From contig DASVPO010000033.1 in assembly GCA_036382855.1 (NCBI GenBank), positions 310,001 through 374,000 on the forward strand: a DNA stretch of 64,000 bases. Direction: 5' to 3'. This document shows positions 37,148 to 45,924 of the stretch, piece after piece (positions within the stretch are counted from its first letter, which is position 1; every line of letters starts with the position of its first letter). The position numbers and the translations under genes were made by a program. The notes beneath the pieces are model-generated. The model was not told the origin of the DNA. It was given only the letters and a program-made list of their open reading frames with translations, and did not search any database. Source of the stretch: DASVTR01 sp036382855 (GTDB taxonomy: Bacteria > Acidobacteriota > Blastocatellia > Pyrinomonadales > Pyrinomonadaceae).

Positions 37148-38176
37148 ATGGTGCGAGTAAAAAGACAAGCCAAACTAAAAACGAGCCTTGTTAAGAGAGC
37201 ACTGCCGCAGAAGAAAGTCTACTCGGTGAAAGATGATCAAGCGATTCTCGCGGCGCTTGAAGCGTGGGCAGAGAAAACAACCGGCTCGCTCTCATATCGA
37301 CGAGAAGATCTTCAACATGACAAGCAAAGCTCTGTTCTTAGTTTCTTTTCCTTCACAGTCAAACACCCTTTTTCTATTCGAACGCGAGACTGTCTTGCGT
37401 GGAGGCGGCATTTAGAATCTAGTTACAAACCTAATACTGTTTACGCCCGTCTCTCGCGCCTCTCCTCTTTCTATAATTGGCTACTCTCCGACCCTATTTT
37501 AGGTAAACATCTACGTGGCAATCCAGTGATTCTTGCGCGCCCGAAGTGCCCACCGCCATATCAAGCCGAATCGAGTAAGTCTCTCACCGATGATGAGATG
37601 AACCGCTTGTTAAAAGTAGTAAAGAAGGATGCTGATGAAGGCTCTATGGTCTGTAAGAGAGATTATGCCTTACTGCTTCTTTACTTTTTGAGTGGCTTGA
37701 GACGAGCCGAGATTATCAGTTTGCGCGGTAAGGACGTCGAGGTTGTTGAAGATAAACTGCTCATTAAGTATAAGCGTAAAGGTGGACGGTACATAGGTCG
37801 CGAAGTGGCTGATCCTGATGCTATTGAAGCAATTGATGATTATCTTACGTTTTCAGGCCGGACGAATGTACTCGGGTCGGAACGTCCTGTCTGGACGAGA
37901 CACGACCGGGCAGGGCGTGCTGGTGCTCCGCTTAGCTCTCATGCTTTTGTGAAGAACTTAAAGCATTACGCCCAAACCGCGAAACTGAAAGGATTTCATC
38001 TACATCAGACTAGGCACACATTCGCGCGGATTTTCTCTGAAGATTCTGGCAGTATGATGGAAACACAAGAGGCACTTGACCACGCAAATGTCGCTACAAC
38101 TCGTGCGTATGTGCAGCGGATAGCTATTAAGCGCGATAAGTTTAGCGCATCCATAAAACGTCGTATACAACGGTGA
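37148..38176 (+). CDS. Tyrosine recombinase/integrase (XerC/D-like)
   Basis: The 342-residue protein has the full catalytic set of tyrosine recombinases: R185 in SGLRRAEI, H286 and R289 in HLHQTRH, H312 in LDHAN, and the nucleophile Y321 in TRAYVQR. The N-terminal core-binding domain (about residues 25-130) is of the phage-integrase SAM-like type. It should cut and rejoin DNA at a specific site, either to mobilise a part of this island or to resolve dimers. The gene lies in the middle of the island, divergent from a DNA-binding-like gene, with regulatory repeats between. No attachment-site pair could be identified around it. Length is normal for the family, so it appears intact. Confidence 0.85.
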   Translation: MVRVKRQAKLKTSLVKRALPQKKVYSVKDDQAILAALEAWAEKTTGSLSYRREDLQHDKQSSVLSFFSFTVKHPFSIRTRDCLAWRRHLESSYKPNTVYARLSRLSSFYNWLLSDPILGKHLRGNPVILARPKCPPPYQAESSKSLTDDEMNRLLKVVKKDADEGSMVCKRDYALLLLYFLSGLRRAEIISLRGKDVEVVEDKLLIKYKRKGGRYIGREVADPDAIEAIDDYLTFSGRTNVLGSERPVWTRHDRAGRAGAPLSSHAFVKNLKHYAQTAKLKGFHLHQTRHTFARIFSEDSGSMMETQEALDHANVATTRAYVQRIAIKRDKFSASIKRRIQR

Positions 38177-38279
38177 CAATAGCTATATAGACAAGAATAA
38201 GGAAACTTAATATTCTCTTCTTCCTATCGTGTCTCAACTAGGGAATTTTTCACTATATATAACCTTCTAGGAGCAACAA

Positions 38280-39224
38280 ATGAATAAGGGTATTGATGAA
38301 CCAAGAATCCCTTTACGTAAGCTAACAGAAGGCGAGTTGAATACATTCCGCGAAGACTATCGTGAATTAGAGAAAGAGATACAAAGCTTCTTTCGTGCCT
38401 ACTACATTTCTGGCTTAATACTCGTTGCAGCATGGTTGACAGGTCCACAATCAAAACCGTTACTTGAACTAGCTCTCGGGAACGGCGGCTACAATATTTA
38501 TGCACCAATAGGCATCGCGTTTCTAAATATGGTAGCTACCATTTCTCTCATTTATAAAAGCATTGAAATTCATGAAGTAACGCAGTTCGCAGTATATTTC
38601 AGTGAATCTAATAGTGCTGCAAATTATTGGGAAAGCTGGCGTAGAAGTTCAAATAATTATGCCAGATTCGCGCGGATCGTCTATTCTCCATTATTGTTCT
38701 TAGTGCCAATAGGATTATCATGCCTTATTTTAATACCGACAGGAGTGATCCTTTATAGCAAACCGCAAGAGTTAATAAATCGTATTAAAGATTATCAAGT
38801 TCCAACTGCATCTATTGATCCGCTTCTTCCATTACAATCTTTGGACCCTGCGCGTGTTACCCTTGCGGAAAATAAGTTGGAAGAGGATCGTAAAGCATAT
38901 GCAGAGCGTGTCGTCCAAGTATTCCCGTTGGCAAGATTCTGGTTTAAGGTTACCGTCGGTTTACACTTAATACCTATAGTACTTGCTCTGTTTAATGCTC
39001 TTATTGTGCCACTTGGGTGGAAGAAGATTGTGAGGCCTCGTGACCGGAATATTCTATCGAAAGACTCAATTACACCTTCCCCAGAAGATAAGATAGAACA
39101 TCCATCTGAAAATAAAGAAGAGATGCGGGGAACAAAGGGGGTAAATAAAATCCCAGCCAAAGCTAGTGAAGGAAAGTTAAAAGAGCAACCTGATCGTGAT
39201 AAAAAGATCGGCAAGAGTAAATGA
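38280..39224 (+). CDS. Multi-pass membrane protein of unknown function
   Basis: The 314-residue protein has about four membrane segments (residues ~33-52, 75-97, 127-160 and 219-248). A roughly 60-residue charged segment between the third and fourth contains a coiled-coil-like stretch (LAENKLEEDRKAYAERVVQ), and the Lys/Glu-rich C-terminal tail of 60 residues should be cytosolic. No known family is recognised. AGGAGCAACAAATG gives a good ribosome binding site. It follows the integrase by 100 bases on the same strand, so it may be co-transcribed, but no functional link is visible. Confidence 0.55.
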   Translation: MNKGIDEPRIPLRKLTEGELNTFREDYRELEKEIQSFFRAYYISGLILVAAWLTGPQSKPLLELALGNGGYNIYAPIGIAFLNMVATISLIYKSIEIHEVTQFAVYFSESNSAANYWESWRRSSNNYARFARIVYSPLLFLVPIGLSCLILIPTGVILYSKPQELINRIKDYQVPTASIDPLLPLQSLDPARVTLAENKLEEDRKAYAERVVQVFPLARFWFKVTVGLHLIPIVLALFNALIVPLGWKKIVRPRDRNILSKDSITPSPEDKIEHPSENKEEMRGTKGVNKIPAKASEGKLKEQPDRDKKIGKSK

Positions 39225-39293
39225 ACCTAGCAACTTAAACTTGCACAATGAACGCACTCACTTATCCTACTGCGATTGTCATGGCTAATTCAT

Positions 39294-40397
39294 CTACGTA
39301 AAAATCTTTGAAATAGCTTGTGGCGTTTGCGCATTTACTAATTGAAAGGCTGCCGAAATTACTCCTGTAACTCTTTTCTTATCAGATAAAAGGTCATCTA
39401 TACTACTCACCAAATCTAAGCCCTTATCAACTACTAGCACCGAGTTAGTTGTTTTAAGGATACGTAGATTTTCCTCCTCTTGTCCGGGAACAGGGGAGAC
39501 GGCAAGAAGTGGCAATCTCAGTAAGAATGCTTGAGAAGTCGTTAGTCCGCCAGGTTTACTTATGAGAAGGTCTGCACCGGCAAAATAAGGAGCCGGGTCA
39601 ATAAAGCCAGTGACGATAAAATTCCTTGGCTGGGACTTGTGACGCAATACGTATTTTTCAATCTGTGCTTTTCTTTCTCTACTTCCCGCAATAATTATAA
39701 TACGCGAATCGGTGTGTAGACGACATAAGGAATTGATCACCTTCTCAACTCCCAACCCCATCCCCCCGCCCATCACCAAAATAATTTTCACGTCTTGAGG
39801 AAGATTCAAATAATTACGTGCCTCTTGCCTGTCAACTGAATCGTAGAAGTTTTCAGCAAGTAAAATGCCCGTAACTTCTACTTGCTCTGCCCCGAATCCC
39901 ATCTTGATTAAATCTTCTTTATGCTGAGTTGTAGCTACAATAAATTTATCAATATGCGGGAAAATCCAAAAACTCTGGGTATGCCAATCAGAAAAGACTG
40001 TGACCAAATTTGCCGCTATTAGCTTTCGCGCTTTTAGATAGTTGACTACAGCGGTGGCTATTGGGTGAGTAGTTATAATTATGTCGGCGCTCTGATTAAG
40101 TAACCATTGTTGAGTATTCTTGAAACGACGTGGAAATAATGATTCTCTGATCCAATTTGATCCTGGAATTCTCGACCAGTAAAAATATAGGAATCGCCAC
40201 AGCCACGAAACCTGTTGTATAAGTAAGAAATAAGCTCTGTTTCCTATTTTGATTGGCTTATTGTGTTCAAGCTTAAATACATCATTAATCTGCACACGGT
40301 GCCCGATCTTTTTAAGAAGATTGGCATAGTTGTCGGCTATAACTTTATGACCTAAAGATCCAGATTTGGCATAAAGGATAAGAATCCTTTTACTCAT
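39294..40397 (-). CDS. Diacylglycerol glycosyltransferase-like protein (GT28, MGDG-synthase type)
   Basis: The 367-residue protein starts with ILILYAKSGSLGHKVIADNY, the N-terminal glycine-loop and His region of MGDG synthase and UgtP-like enzymes. It carries the GT28 nucleotide-sugar motifs GGGMGLG (central) and ISKPGGLTTSQAF (C-terminal), followed by PVPGQEEEN. These enzymes transfer a sugar from a UDP-sugar to diacylglycerol at the inner face of the membrane to make glycolipids; MurG is a distant relative. The sugar and acceptor cannot be fixed by eye. It is on the minus strand next to the GH26-like gene, with about 180 bases between. Length is normal. Confidence 0.75.
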   Translation of the reverse strand: MSKRILILYAKSGSLGHKVIADNYANLLKKIGHRVQINDVFKLEHNKPIKIGNRAYFLLIQQVSWLWRFLYFYWSRIPGSNWIRESLFPRRFKNTQQWLLNQSADIIITTHPIATAVVNYLKARKLIAANLVTVFSDWHTQSFWIFPHIDKFIVATTQHKEDLIKMGFGAEQVEVTGILLAENFYDSVDRQEARNYLNLPQDVKIILVMGGGMGLGVEKVINSLCRLHTDSRIIIIAGSRERKAQIEKYVLRHKSQPRNFIVTGFIDPAPYFAGADLLISKPGGLTTSQAFLLRLPLLAVSPVPGQEEENLRILKTTNSVLVVDKGLDLVSSIDDLLSDKKRVTGVISAAFQLVNAQTPQAISKIFT

Positions 40398-40580
40398 AGA
40401 ATGGCCTTTACAAAGCGTTCATTATTTGCAAAGTTTATCTGCTCTATCATACAGATAAGCAATTCAATAAAACGAAAACATAATTGATGATCTATAGCAG
40501 TTCTATATCATTCGGTTCATCAATTCCCCCCGAGCTGTCAAGTTCAACTGAAGTTTAATGATAATGCCGTCTAAGTTCTG

Positions 40581-41825
40581 TTATTCATATACCGGAGTGT
40601 GAACAAATTTCTCTTTGAGGATATTGTTTTGGAAGACTTGCTTTAATTGATCATTAGCTTGCACGCGCATTTCAATATGCCCGCCATCTTCCCAACCCTC
40701 GTTCCACCATGAGAAACCTCGCACTTTTAGATCCCACGGGTTGCGCGCTAAAGCCGCTAATGCTTTCTCGGCCCACACACCTTGCTCACACTGAACAGCG
40801 TTCGGCTTATCCTGTGGATAGTCTTTAACGACGCCCATTTCGAGAATAAAGAGCGGCCTTCCGCCCTCTAGGCTTTTAACGCCGTTTCGGTCGGACATCA
40901 CTTTTTGCATCACATCTTCAAAGCTGAGACACAGCTCTCTGGCAGTCTGCGGCCCGTAAACAGAGATGCCAATCCAGTCGACTAGACCGGGGCCAGGATA
41001 ATAGCTCTTAATCGTATTCCACTCCGGGGTGTCGTCGTCGGAAAGGGTTACGTGAAAGACCCAAGTGATGTTTTTAGCACCTGCGCTCTCGATCACTTTT
41101 CTGATATGCCTGTAGACTTCCTTAAACTTATCCGCGGATCCTTTATTTGCGCCGTTGTAAACGCCGTTCCACGGGAATATTTCGCTGTTGACTTCGGTTC
41201 CGTACTCGACGACCAGCGGTTTACCGTACTCGGCGGCCCTTTCCCCCCACCTTTTAAGGGCGTCGTTGATCTTACGGTCGCGAAGGATTCTCTCGAACGT
41301 GAAGAACTTTTCCTTCTTCTTGGTCGCATCGTAAGTTGTCCTGAGCATCAAGCGAATGAATGGGATGCTCTTCTCCTCCTTGTCGATTCTTCTGACTGCG
41401 TCCCAAGGGAACTCCCAGTAGGACTCCTTCTCCCATTCGTGAGAGAAGTAAACCCACGCGACACTGCGTCGCGGGGCTGTGTCTGGGAAGGCCGCATTTA
41501 AGTAATCTTTAAGTACTTTTGGGTTATCTATGTAAGCGCTTTCGTCACCTTTATCGTCGGCGGGGTGGACGCCGTGATAAAGGCGGCCATCTTTAGGATA
41601 GCTGAGTTTCATCATCTGCTCCTGCGGTGCGCTACGGCTCCCCTCTATGGAGGCCATGGTAATGTTGCTTTGATTTGGCTTGGAGTTCGTGTTGCTCCAC
41701 ATGCAAGACTGGCAAAGGATTACTACTCCTAAGAGAATATAGCAGCACGCTCGGCTTTCCCACGCCTTTCGATACACTCCTGTTATGTAAAAGGAGTCCC
41801 TTCTGTTAAGTAAAAATGGTTCCAT
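40581..41825 (-). CDS. Glycoside hydrolase family 26-like secreted or membrane-anchored protein
   Basis: The 414-residue protein contains a family 26-like catalytic domain. VEYGTEVNSEIFPWNG supplies the acid/base Glu region and LFILEMGVVKDYP the nucleophile Glu region, with VDWIGISVYGP between them. GH26 members include beta-mannanases and endo-xylanases; the substrate is open. Near the N-terminus a hydrophobic stretch (CCYILLGVVILCQSC, about residues 27-41) after a basic segment looks like a signal anchor or an irregular lipobox, suggesting export. The true start may lie nearer that stretch than the listed ATG. A polysaccharide-modifying role would fit a surface location, but no partner genes sit beside it. 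Confidence 0.65.
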   Translation of the reverse strand: MEPFLLNRRDSFYITGVYRKAWESRACCYILLGVVILCQSCMWSNTNSKPNQSNITMASIEGSRSAPQEQMMKLSYPKDGRLYHGVHPADDKGDESAYIDNPKVLKDYLNAAFPDTAPRRSVAWVYFSHEWEKESYWEFPWDAVRRIDKEEKSIPFIRLMLRTTYDATKKKEKFFTFERILRDRKINDALKRWGERAAEYGKPLVVEYGTEVNSEIFPWNGVYNGANKGSADKFKEVYRHIRKVIESAGAKNITWVFHVTLSDDDTPEWNTIKSYYPGPGLVDWIGISVYGPQTARELCLSFEDVMQKVMSDRNGVKSLEGGRPLFILEMGVVKDYPQDKPNAVQCEQGVWAEKALAALARNPWDLKVRGFSWWNEGWEDGGHIEMRVQANDQLKQVFQNNILKEKFVHTPVYE

Positions 41826-41874
41826 GCAAATTCCTCCGGCGTAGGCCTGGTTTTACCTAACAGATCAAAAACTA

Positions 41875-44229
41875 TTAGGTATGTACCGAAGTTACACCTG
41901 TTCTTAACATTTCTACTGCCCGCTCAACTTCTAGGTCTAGTGTCCGCACATCCGCCTCGTCGTGAAAGTGGTAGGAAATCCACCTCACGTTTCCGTCTTC
42001 TACCTTGTTATAGAAATAGCATGCATTCTGCTGTGTTGCCGGACTTTGCATCATTCGGACGAATGGCAAAAGATCGAGAGGCCTAAGTTGGTTTTGGTGA
42101 GCGAGATATAACCTTTTGTCATCTAAAGGAATGAGAGCTTGTAATAACCCCTGCTTAAACGGAAGGCGTGTTCCCATCAATTTCTGCACAGTGGTATGAA
42201 AAATCCCTTCGCTGTACTTGAGGTTTTCCGGTAGAACAAGAGTTGCGGTGACGTAACGATCAGCGATTGCTTGGCGGACGATGGCAAGGTGCTCCTCTAG
42301 ATAGGCTCGCCGTCGCTTAGCTTCATTATAACCCAGAATCCCGCCATGCCCCTTCCAATCGTTACGGACTTTACGCACCTCTTCGAGGGAGCTAAATAGC
42401 CTGTCATCAATTAGCATCTCCACAAATTCGTCGGCTGGGTTGCCAAATAGCTCTAAGACCGCAGATCGCTTTGTCAGGTCATCATGCAATCTTTTTAACT
42501 CCCTCGCCAACCGCATATAGAGATGATTCCATGCTCCAAAATCAGGCCTTTGGTACTTGCGCCTAAATTGAGGGTTCGGCTCTTGTAAACAAACATCTTC
42601 CTGAGTGCAAAATGTTGGACTGATACTAAAACCACTTAGCAATATCGTTGCATGCCACTGGGCCAGACCTTCAAAGAAGTGGAAGAGATGTTCGATTTTC
42701 TGCTCACTTCTCTTCGCAGCGTCATATGTTCGGAGGATAGAAGCGAGTGGGTAGGGGAGAGTGTCAAGCCACAAGTCAAAACTGTCGCCTCGGTCAAAAA
42801 CAAGGAGGGAATGAGCAATCTCCTGTAATTTTTCTGGCTCAGCCCACAGCTTACGTCGCAGCGTTTCAAGTTGAGTTGATAAATCTGTGATCGTAGAACT
42901 TAGACTTACCGCCTCAGTCTGGACATTAATGTCTGGCAAGTAAACAACGGCATTGGAGAGTTGAGATTTATTAATTTTTGGAATGAACGAGCCTGATAAA
43001 AGAGACTCGCGCGTCTTCATGCCAAGAGGAGAGTTGAAGAAACCTGCTACGTATGCCGCGTTTGCTTGCTGTGGATCCAGGACGAGTTGAGCGTAATTAT
43101 GTGGTTTGAGATGCAGTTCAGCGAGCGAAGCGACTGCTGGCGACTGTCCTATGAGCGGTAAATAAACTGCATTAGGATTATCTTCAAAGCCAATTTGTCT
43201 GTTGGCAAGTTTTATTTCGCCTGTTAAGTATGTCTTCAATGGCCGGGGCTCTAAGCCCATCGCTTGAGCCATCGTCCCAATATCCCTCTCTGCAACAAGG
43301 ACCGGGAATGAGCGGAACCGTTCAGGCTCGATCAAAACACCGAGTTGCGGTGCTTTGCCTGCGCGCCTAACCTTAAGATTCGCTAGCAGTACCTCACTAG
43401 ACTTGAAATCTTGTCCTAGTTCGCCTACGAACAGTTGCGCGGGTTTATTCCGACGTATGATTACAAGCAGGCCAGCAACTTGAGTTGCCGGCGCGAATGT
43501 ACCAGGCGGAAGCGCAAGTGCAGCATCAACATATAGGCCAAATCGCTCCAAGTTTGATTTGACAGTTCGTGCATTGCGCGGCTGCATAAAACCGGGAGTT
43601 AGAACAAAGAACCCAGATCCTTTATCAGTCAGCAAACGTGCGGAAGCAAGGAGTATAATGTTACCCACTTCATCAGAAACTTCAATAGGACCTTTGTCAG
43701 ACTGGAAGACATGGGTTAGATGAGGCCCGGCAAGAGGAGGCTGCGCAACCACAGCCTCAAAGCGGTCACTGACTTGATTCAGAAGTACGGTTGCGTCTCC
43801 GTGAAGCCACTTTATGTTCTTATCGTGGTGAATGATTTGTGCGGCATCGAAGACGGATTTGTTATACTCGATACCTAATGCTAATGCAGGATTGTACCTT
43901 CTCGTTAATTCTCCAAGTGTACCACCAGCCCCGGCACAAGGATCAAGGATGTTGGACGGCGGAGAGTCGCTTAAATAGGCCGCTATGAAGTCGGTGATAA
44001 ATTCTGGAGTGTATAGCTCGACGAAACCGCTCCATTTCGGCGCGCGTTTATGAAAATCATCTAAATCTAACTTGATACCACGCTCCGCTGCTGCTTGTGC
44101 GAGGGTCAGCAGGTCAATAGATCCACTGAAAATCCCGCTTGAGCGCATACTGTTAAGAAAGTTCCACCACTCGTTCTCGTCCGGCTTGCTCACCTCATTA
44201 GCCTTTCTTACTTTGTATAGATTGAGCAA
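41875..44229 (-). CDS. N6-adenine DNA methylase-like protein with altered catalytic motif and TRD-like part
   Basis: The 784-residue protein has a type I HsdM-like SAM-binding motif (NILDPCAGAGG, D96) after a helical N-terminus. At motif IV, where NPPY/F is expected, it reads AQPPLAG (Q163, L166), so both the Asn and the aromatic residue are replaced. The middle part (SLAELHLKPHNYAQL, SGSFIPKINKSQLSNAVVYLPD) resembles a type I specificity (TRD) unit with its conserved coiled spacer, so methylase and specificity parts seem fused. No HsdR-like gene is adjacent. It may bind SAM and DNA without methylating, or use an unusual site. The hsdM relic 32 bases upstream suggests a reshuffled restriction locus. 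Confidence 0.65.
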   Translation of the reverse strand: MLNLYKVRKANEVSKPDENEWWNFLNSMRSSGIFSGSIDLLTLAQAAAERGIKLDLDDFHKRAPKWSGFVELYTPEFITDFIAAYLSDSPPSNILDPCAGAGGTLGELTRRYNPALALGIEYNKSVFDAAQIIHHDKNIKWLHGDATVLLNQVSDRFEAVVAQPPLAGPHLTHVFQSDKGPIEVSDEVGNIILLASARLLTDKGSGFFVLTPGFMQPRNARTVKSNLERFGLYVDAALALPPGTFAPATQVAGLLVIIRRNKPAQLFVGELGQDFKSSEVLLANLKVRRAGKAPQLGVLIEPERFRSFPVLVAERDIGTMAQAMGLEPRPLKTYLTGEIKLANRQIGFEDNPNAVYLPLIGQSPAVASLAELHLKPHNYAQLVLDPQQANAAYVAGFFNSPLGMKTRESLLSGSFIPKINKSQLSNAVVYLPDINVQTEAVSLSSTITDLSTQLETLRRKLWAEPEKLQEIAHSLLVFDRGDSFDLWLDTLPYPLASILRTYDAAKRSEQKIEHLFHFFEGLAQWHATILLSGFSISPTFCTQEDVCLQEPNPQFRRKYQRPDFGAWNHLYMRLARELKRLHDDLTKRSAVLELFGNPADEFVEMLIDDRLFSSLEEVRKVRNDWKGHGGILGYNEAKRRRAYLEEHLAIVRQAIADRYVTATLVLPENLKYSEGIFHTTVQKLMGTRLPFKQGLLQALIPLDDKRLYLAHQNQLRPLDLLPFVRMMQSPATQQNACYFYNKVEDGNVRWISYHFHDEADVRTLDLEVERAVEMLRTGVTSVHT

Positions 44230-44261
44230 TCACTAAAATCTCGTTCTTAAAGCTTAGAGAG

Positions 44262-44500
44262 TTAAGGTACCTCACGCCCTTTGGCATCAATTAGATCAAG
44301 TAAATGTTCCGGCGTGTGCTTATTTTCAGTACTCTTTACATTAGGGTTCACAGCCTTCAAATCGTAAACCGCACCTTCGATGGACTGTGCCTTAATACGA
44401 AACTCCTGCGCCTCACCTTCAAGCGGGTTATAAAAGTCCTTGGAAACTACCACGCGCCAAGATAGTTGCTCTCGCGAACATTGAAGATATCATCACCATG
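44262..44500 (-). pseudogene. 3' remnant of a type I hsdM methylase gene
   Basis: The last 63-65 codons read WRVVVSKDFYN, VYDLKAVNPN and TPEHLLDLIDAKGREV, ending in Pro and a stop. This is the usual C-terminus of HsdM-type N6-adenine methylases. Upstream the match shifts frame: DDIFNVRE lies in the neighbouring frame around 44470-44490, and stops follow. The rest of the gene is missing. The piece is therefore a decayed end of a type I modification gene, distinct from the methylase-like gene downstream. Confidence 0.7.
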
Positions 44501-44687
44501 GAGAATGATTCGTGGGAATTATTACTTTATCAGCATCCTCAGCCTCTGCCGATGGGTAATGGTGCTTACGGTGTGGTTTTAACTAATGTTCGTGTCCTCA
44601 AAGTTCCTGTCGCATGCAGGGGCCGACAGATGGTCTTTCCAATCCCCGAATACAAAAAGCGCTTAAAATGTCTAATTAGCTTTAACC

Positions 44688-45485
44688 TCACTTGAGGAAT
44701 CGGCTGAAGTTATGGCGCATTAGCTCTTTAGCGATATCCAAATCATCTGAACTTTGAACCGAGTAACCAGTCCACCTGCCTTCCTGATTGTAGGTCTCAA
44801 TAACAAAGTGCTTCCGTCGTGGGCTAAGATAAGCGAATAGCCGTCCTGAGACCTTAAGCGAGATGGCAAATTTGATAGGCTCAACCAATATCTTATTAGT
44901 ATCCCATGCAACAATCTCATCAAGTAGATCTCGGGCTGTCGCTCGAGCTTGGGAGTCTGTAATATATGCCAAGCGATCATCAATAGAATAAGTCTCAAGA
45001 ACTTCAGGTGGTGATGGAATAGTCTGCTCAGAAAATACAGGAATAACCTCGGCAGAGCTATCTAACCTGATGCACTGATAGGAAAAAAGCGAGATTGGGA
45101 TGTCGATCCACTTACAACGGTTAATAAGAGACTGCGAAAAGCTAGGAGCAACCAGAAAAAGCCTAGCGGGTTGTGTGGGATCAATTGAAAATGTGTTGTA
45201 TAACCTGGCGAATGCTTCCAAATTGGATGATACGTAGTCGTAATAATCTATTGCCTGAAATAGCATCGCGTCGTCCTCAACCACTTTCAGTTCAGCGAGA
45301 ACAAGAGACTGTCCACTATCAACGAAGAGAACATCGAGGCGGCCTGAGTCGGTAATCCTTTGATGGCCCACATAGCGCAAGCCATCCTCAATCTTGTCGA
45401 CATGCTGACGAACTAAATCTTCGAGTTGCTGTTCTGAGACGTCCATGTATGAGTATGTTGTCATATACGTTTTAAGGCTTACCAT
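44688..45485 (-). CDS. NucS/EndoMS-like PD-(D/E)XK endonuclease
   Basis: The 265-residue protein has an N-terminal lid-like helix (SEQQLEDLVRQHVDKIEDGL) and the nuclease core GRLDVLFVD (D51) and LVLAELKVVED (E65, K67), followed by AIDYYDYV. This is the C-terminal-nuclease arrangement of NucS/RecB-like stand-alone nucleases that cut mismatched or branched DNA. The C-terminal half (residues 120-265) is unlike NucS and may bind a partner. M7 is another possible start. It sits between the hsdM relic and the GIY-YIG-like gene on the same strand, so it may belong to the same restriction or defence set. Confidence 0.65.
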   Translation of the reverse strand: MVSLKTYMTTYSYMDVSEQQLEDLVRQHVDKIEDGLRYVGHQRITDSGRLDVLFVDSGQSLVLAELKVVEDDAMLFQAIDYYDYVSSNLEAFARLYNTFSIDPTQPARLFLVAPSFSQSLINRCKWIDIPISLFSYQCIRLDSSAEVIPVFSEQTIPSPPEVLETYSIDDRLAYITDSQARATARDLLDEIVAWDTNKILVEPIKFAISLKVSGRLFAYLSPRRKHFVIETYNQEGRWTGYSVQSSDDLDIAKELMRHNFSRFLK

Positions 45486-45513
45486 TGAGCCCTGCTGGCG
45501 CGTTATTTAGAGA

Positions 45514-45858
45514 CTAATTGCCGTTAAGAATCACATTCCAATCGTATTTGAAACGGTTGAGCAAATTATCCTGCATCCGTTTCGCTACCTTCTTTGAAGA
45601 GCAAACGCATGCTCGATAGTAGAGACACCAACCGGCATTCAAATGTCTATTTATGATTTTTGATAGATGAGAGCCATTTCTGGCATAGCACTCGATTCTC
45701 TTTCGCTCATTACTTGTCTCCCCTACGTAATGCCATTGAATATTACTACCTCGTTTTCCCCCTGTACCTAGTTCATAACAAGCGGGGCCATCATTATCAA
45801 GAAAATCATTAAACCATTCACCTCTAATAGCAATCAGTCTCGGCCTAGTCCATCCCAT
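45514..45858 (-). CDS. GIY-YIG-like nuclease-fold protein, catalytic Glu doubtful
   Basis: The 114-residue protein has the first two strands of a GIY-YIG domain (ACYELGTGG, then HYVGETSNERKRIE) and the later LYYRAC, SSKKVAKRM and LLNRFKYDWN segments. In active members a conserved Glu lies at the start of the helix before the LLxxF...W(N) segment. Here that helix reads MQDNLLNRF, with Gln-Asp where Glu is expected. The fold is well supported but the activity is uncertain. It lies 28 bases before the NucS-like gene on the minus strand and 66 bases after the large PD-(D/E)XK gene. Confidence 0.55.
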   Translation of the reverse strand: MGWTRPRLIAIRGEWFNDFLDNDGPACYELGTGGKRGSNIQWHYVGETSNERKRIECYARNGSHLSKIINRHLNAGWCLYYRACVCSSKKVAKRMQDNLLNRFKYDWNVILNGN

Positions 45859-45924
45859 ATAAAACCTGCTCCTTCAACAAAACTATCGAGTAGTACTCCT
45901 ATAAAACATCTCGAACTGGCTTAT

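Noticed and set aside
44498..44695. 65-residue plus-strand ORF
   Set aside because: It overlaps the frame-shifted hsdM relic on the opposite strand, and its translation shows no known motif.
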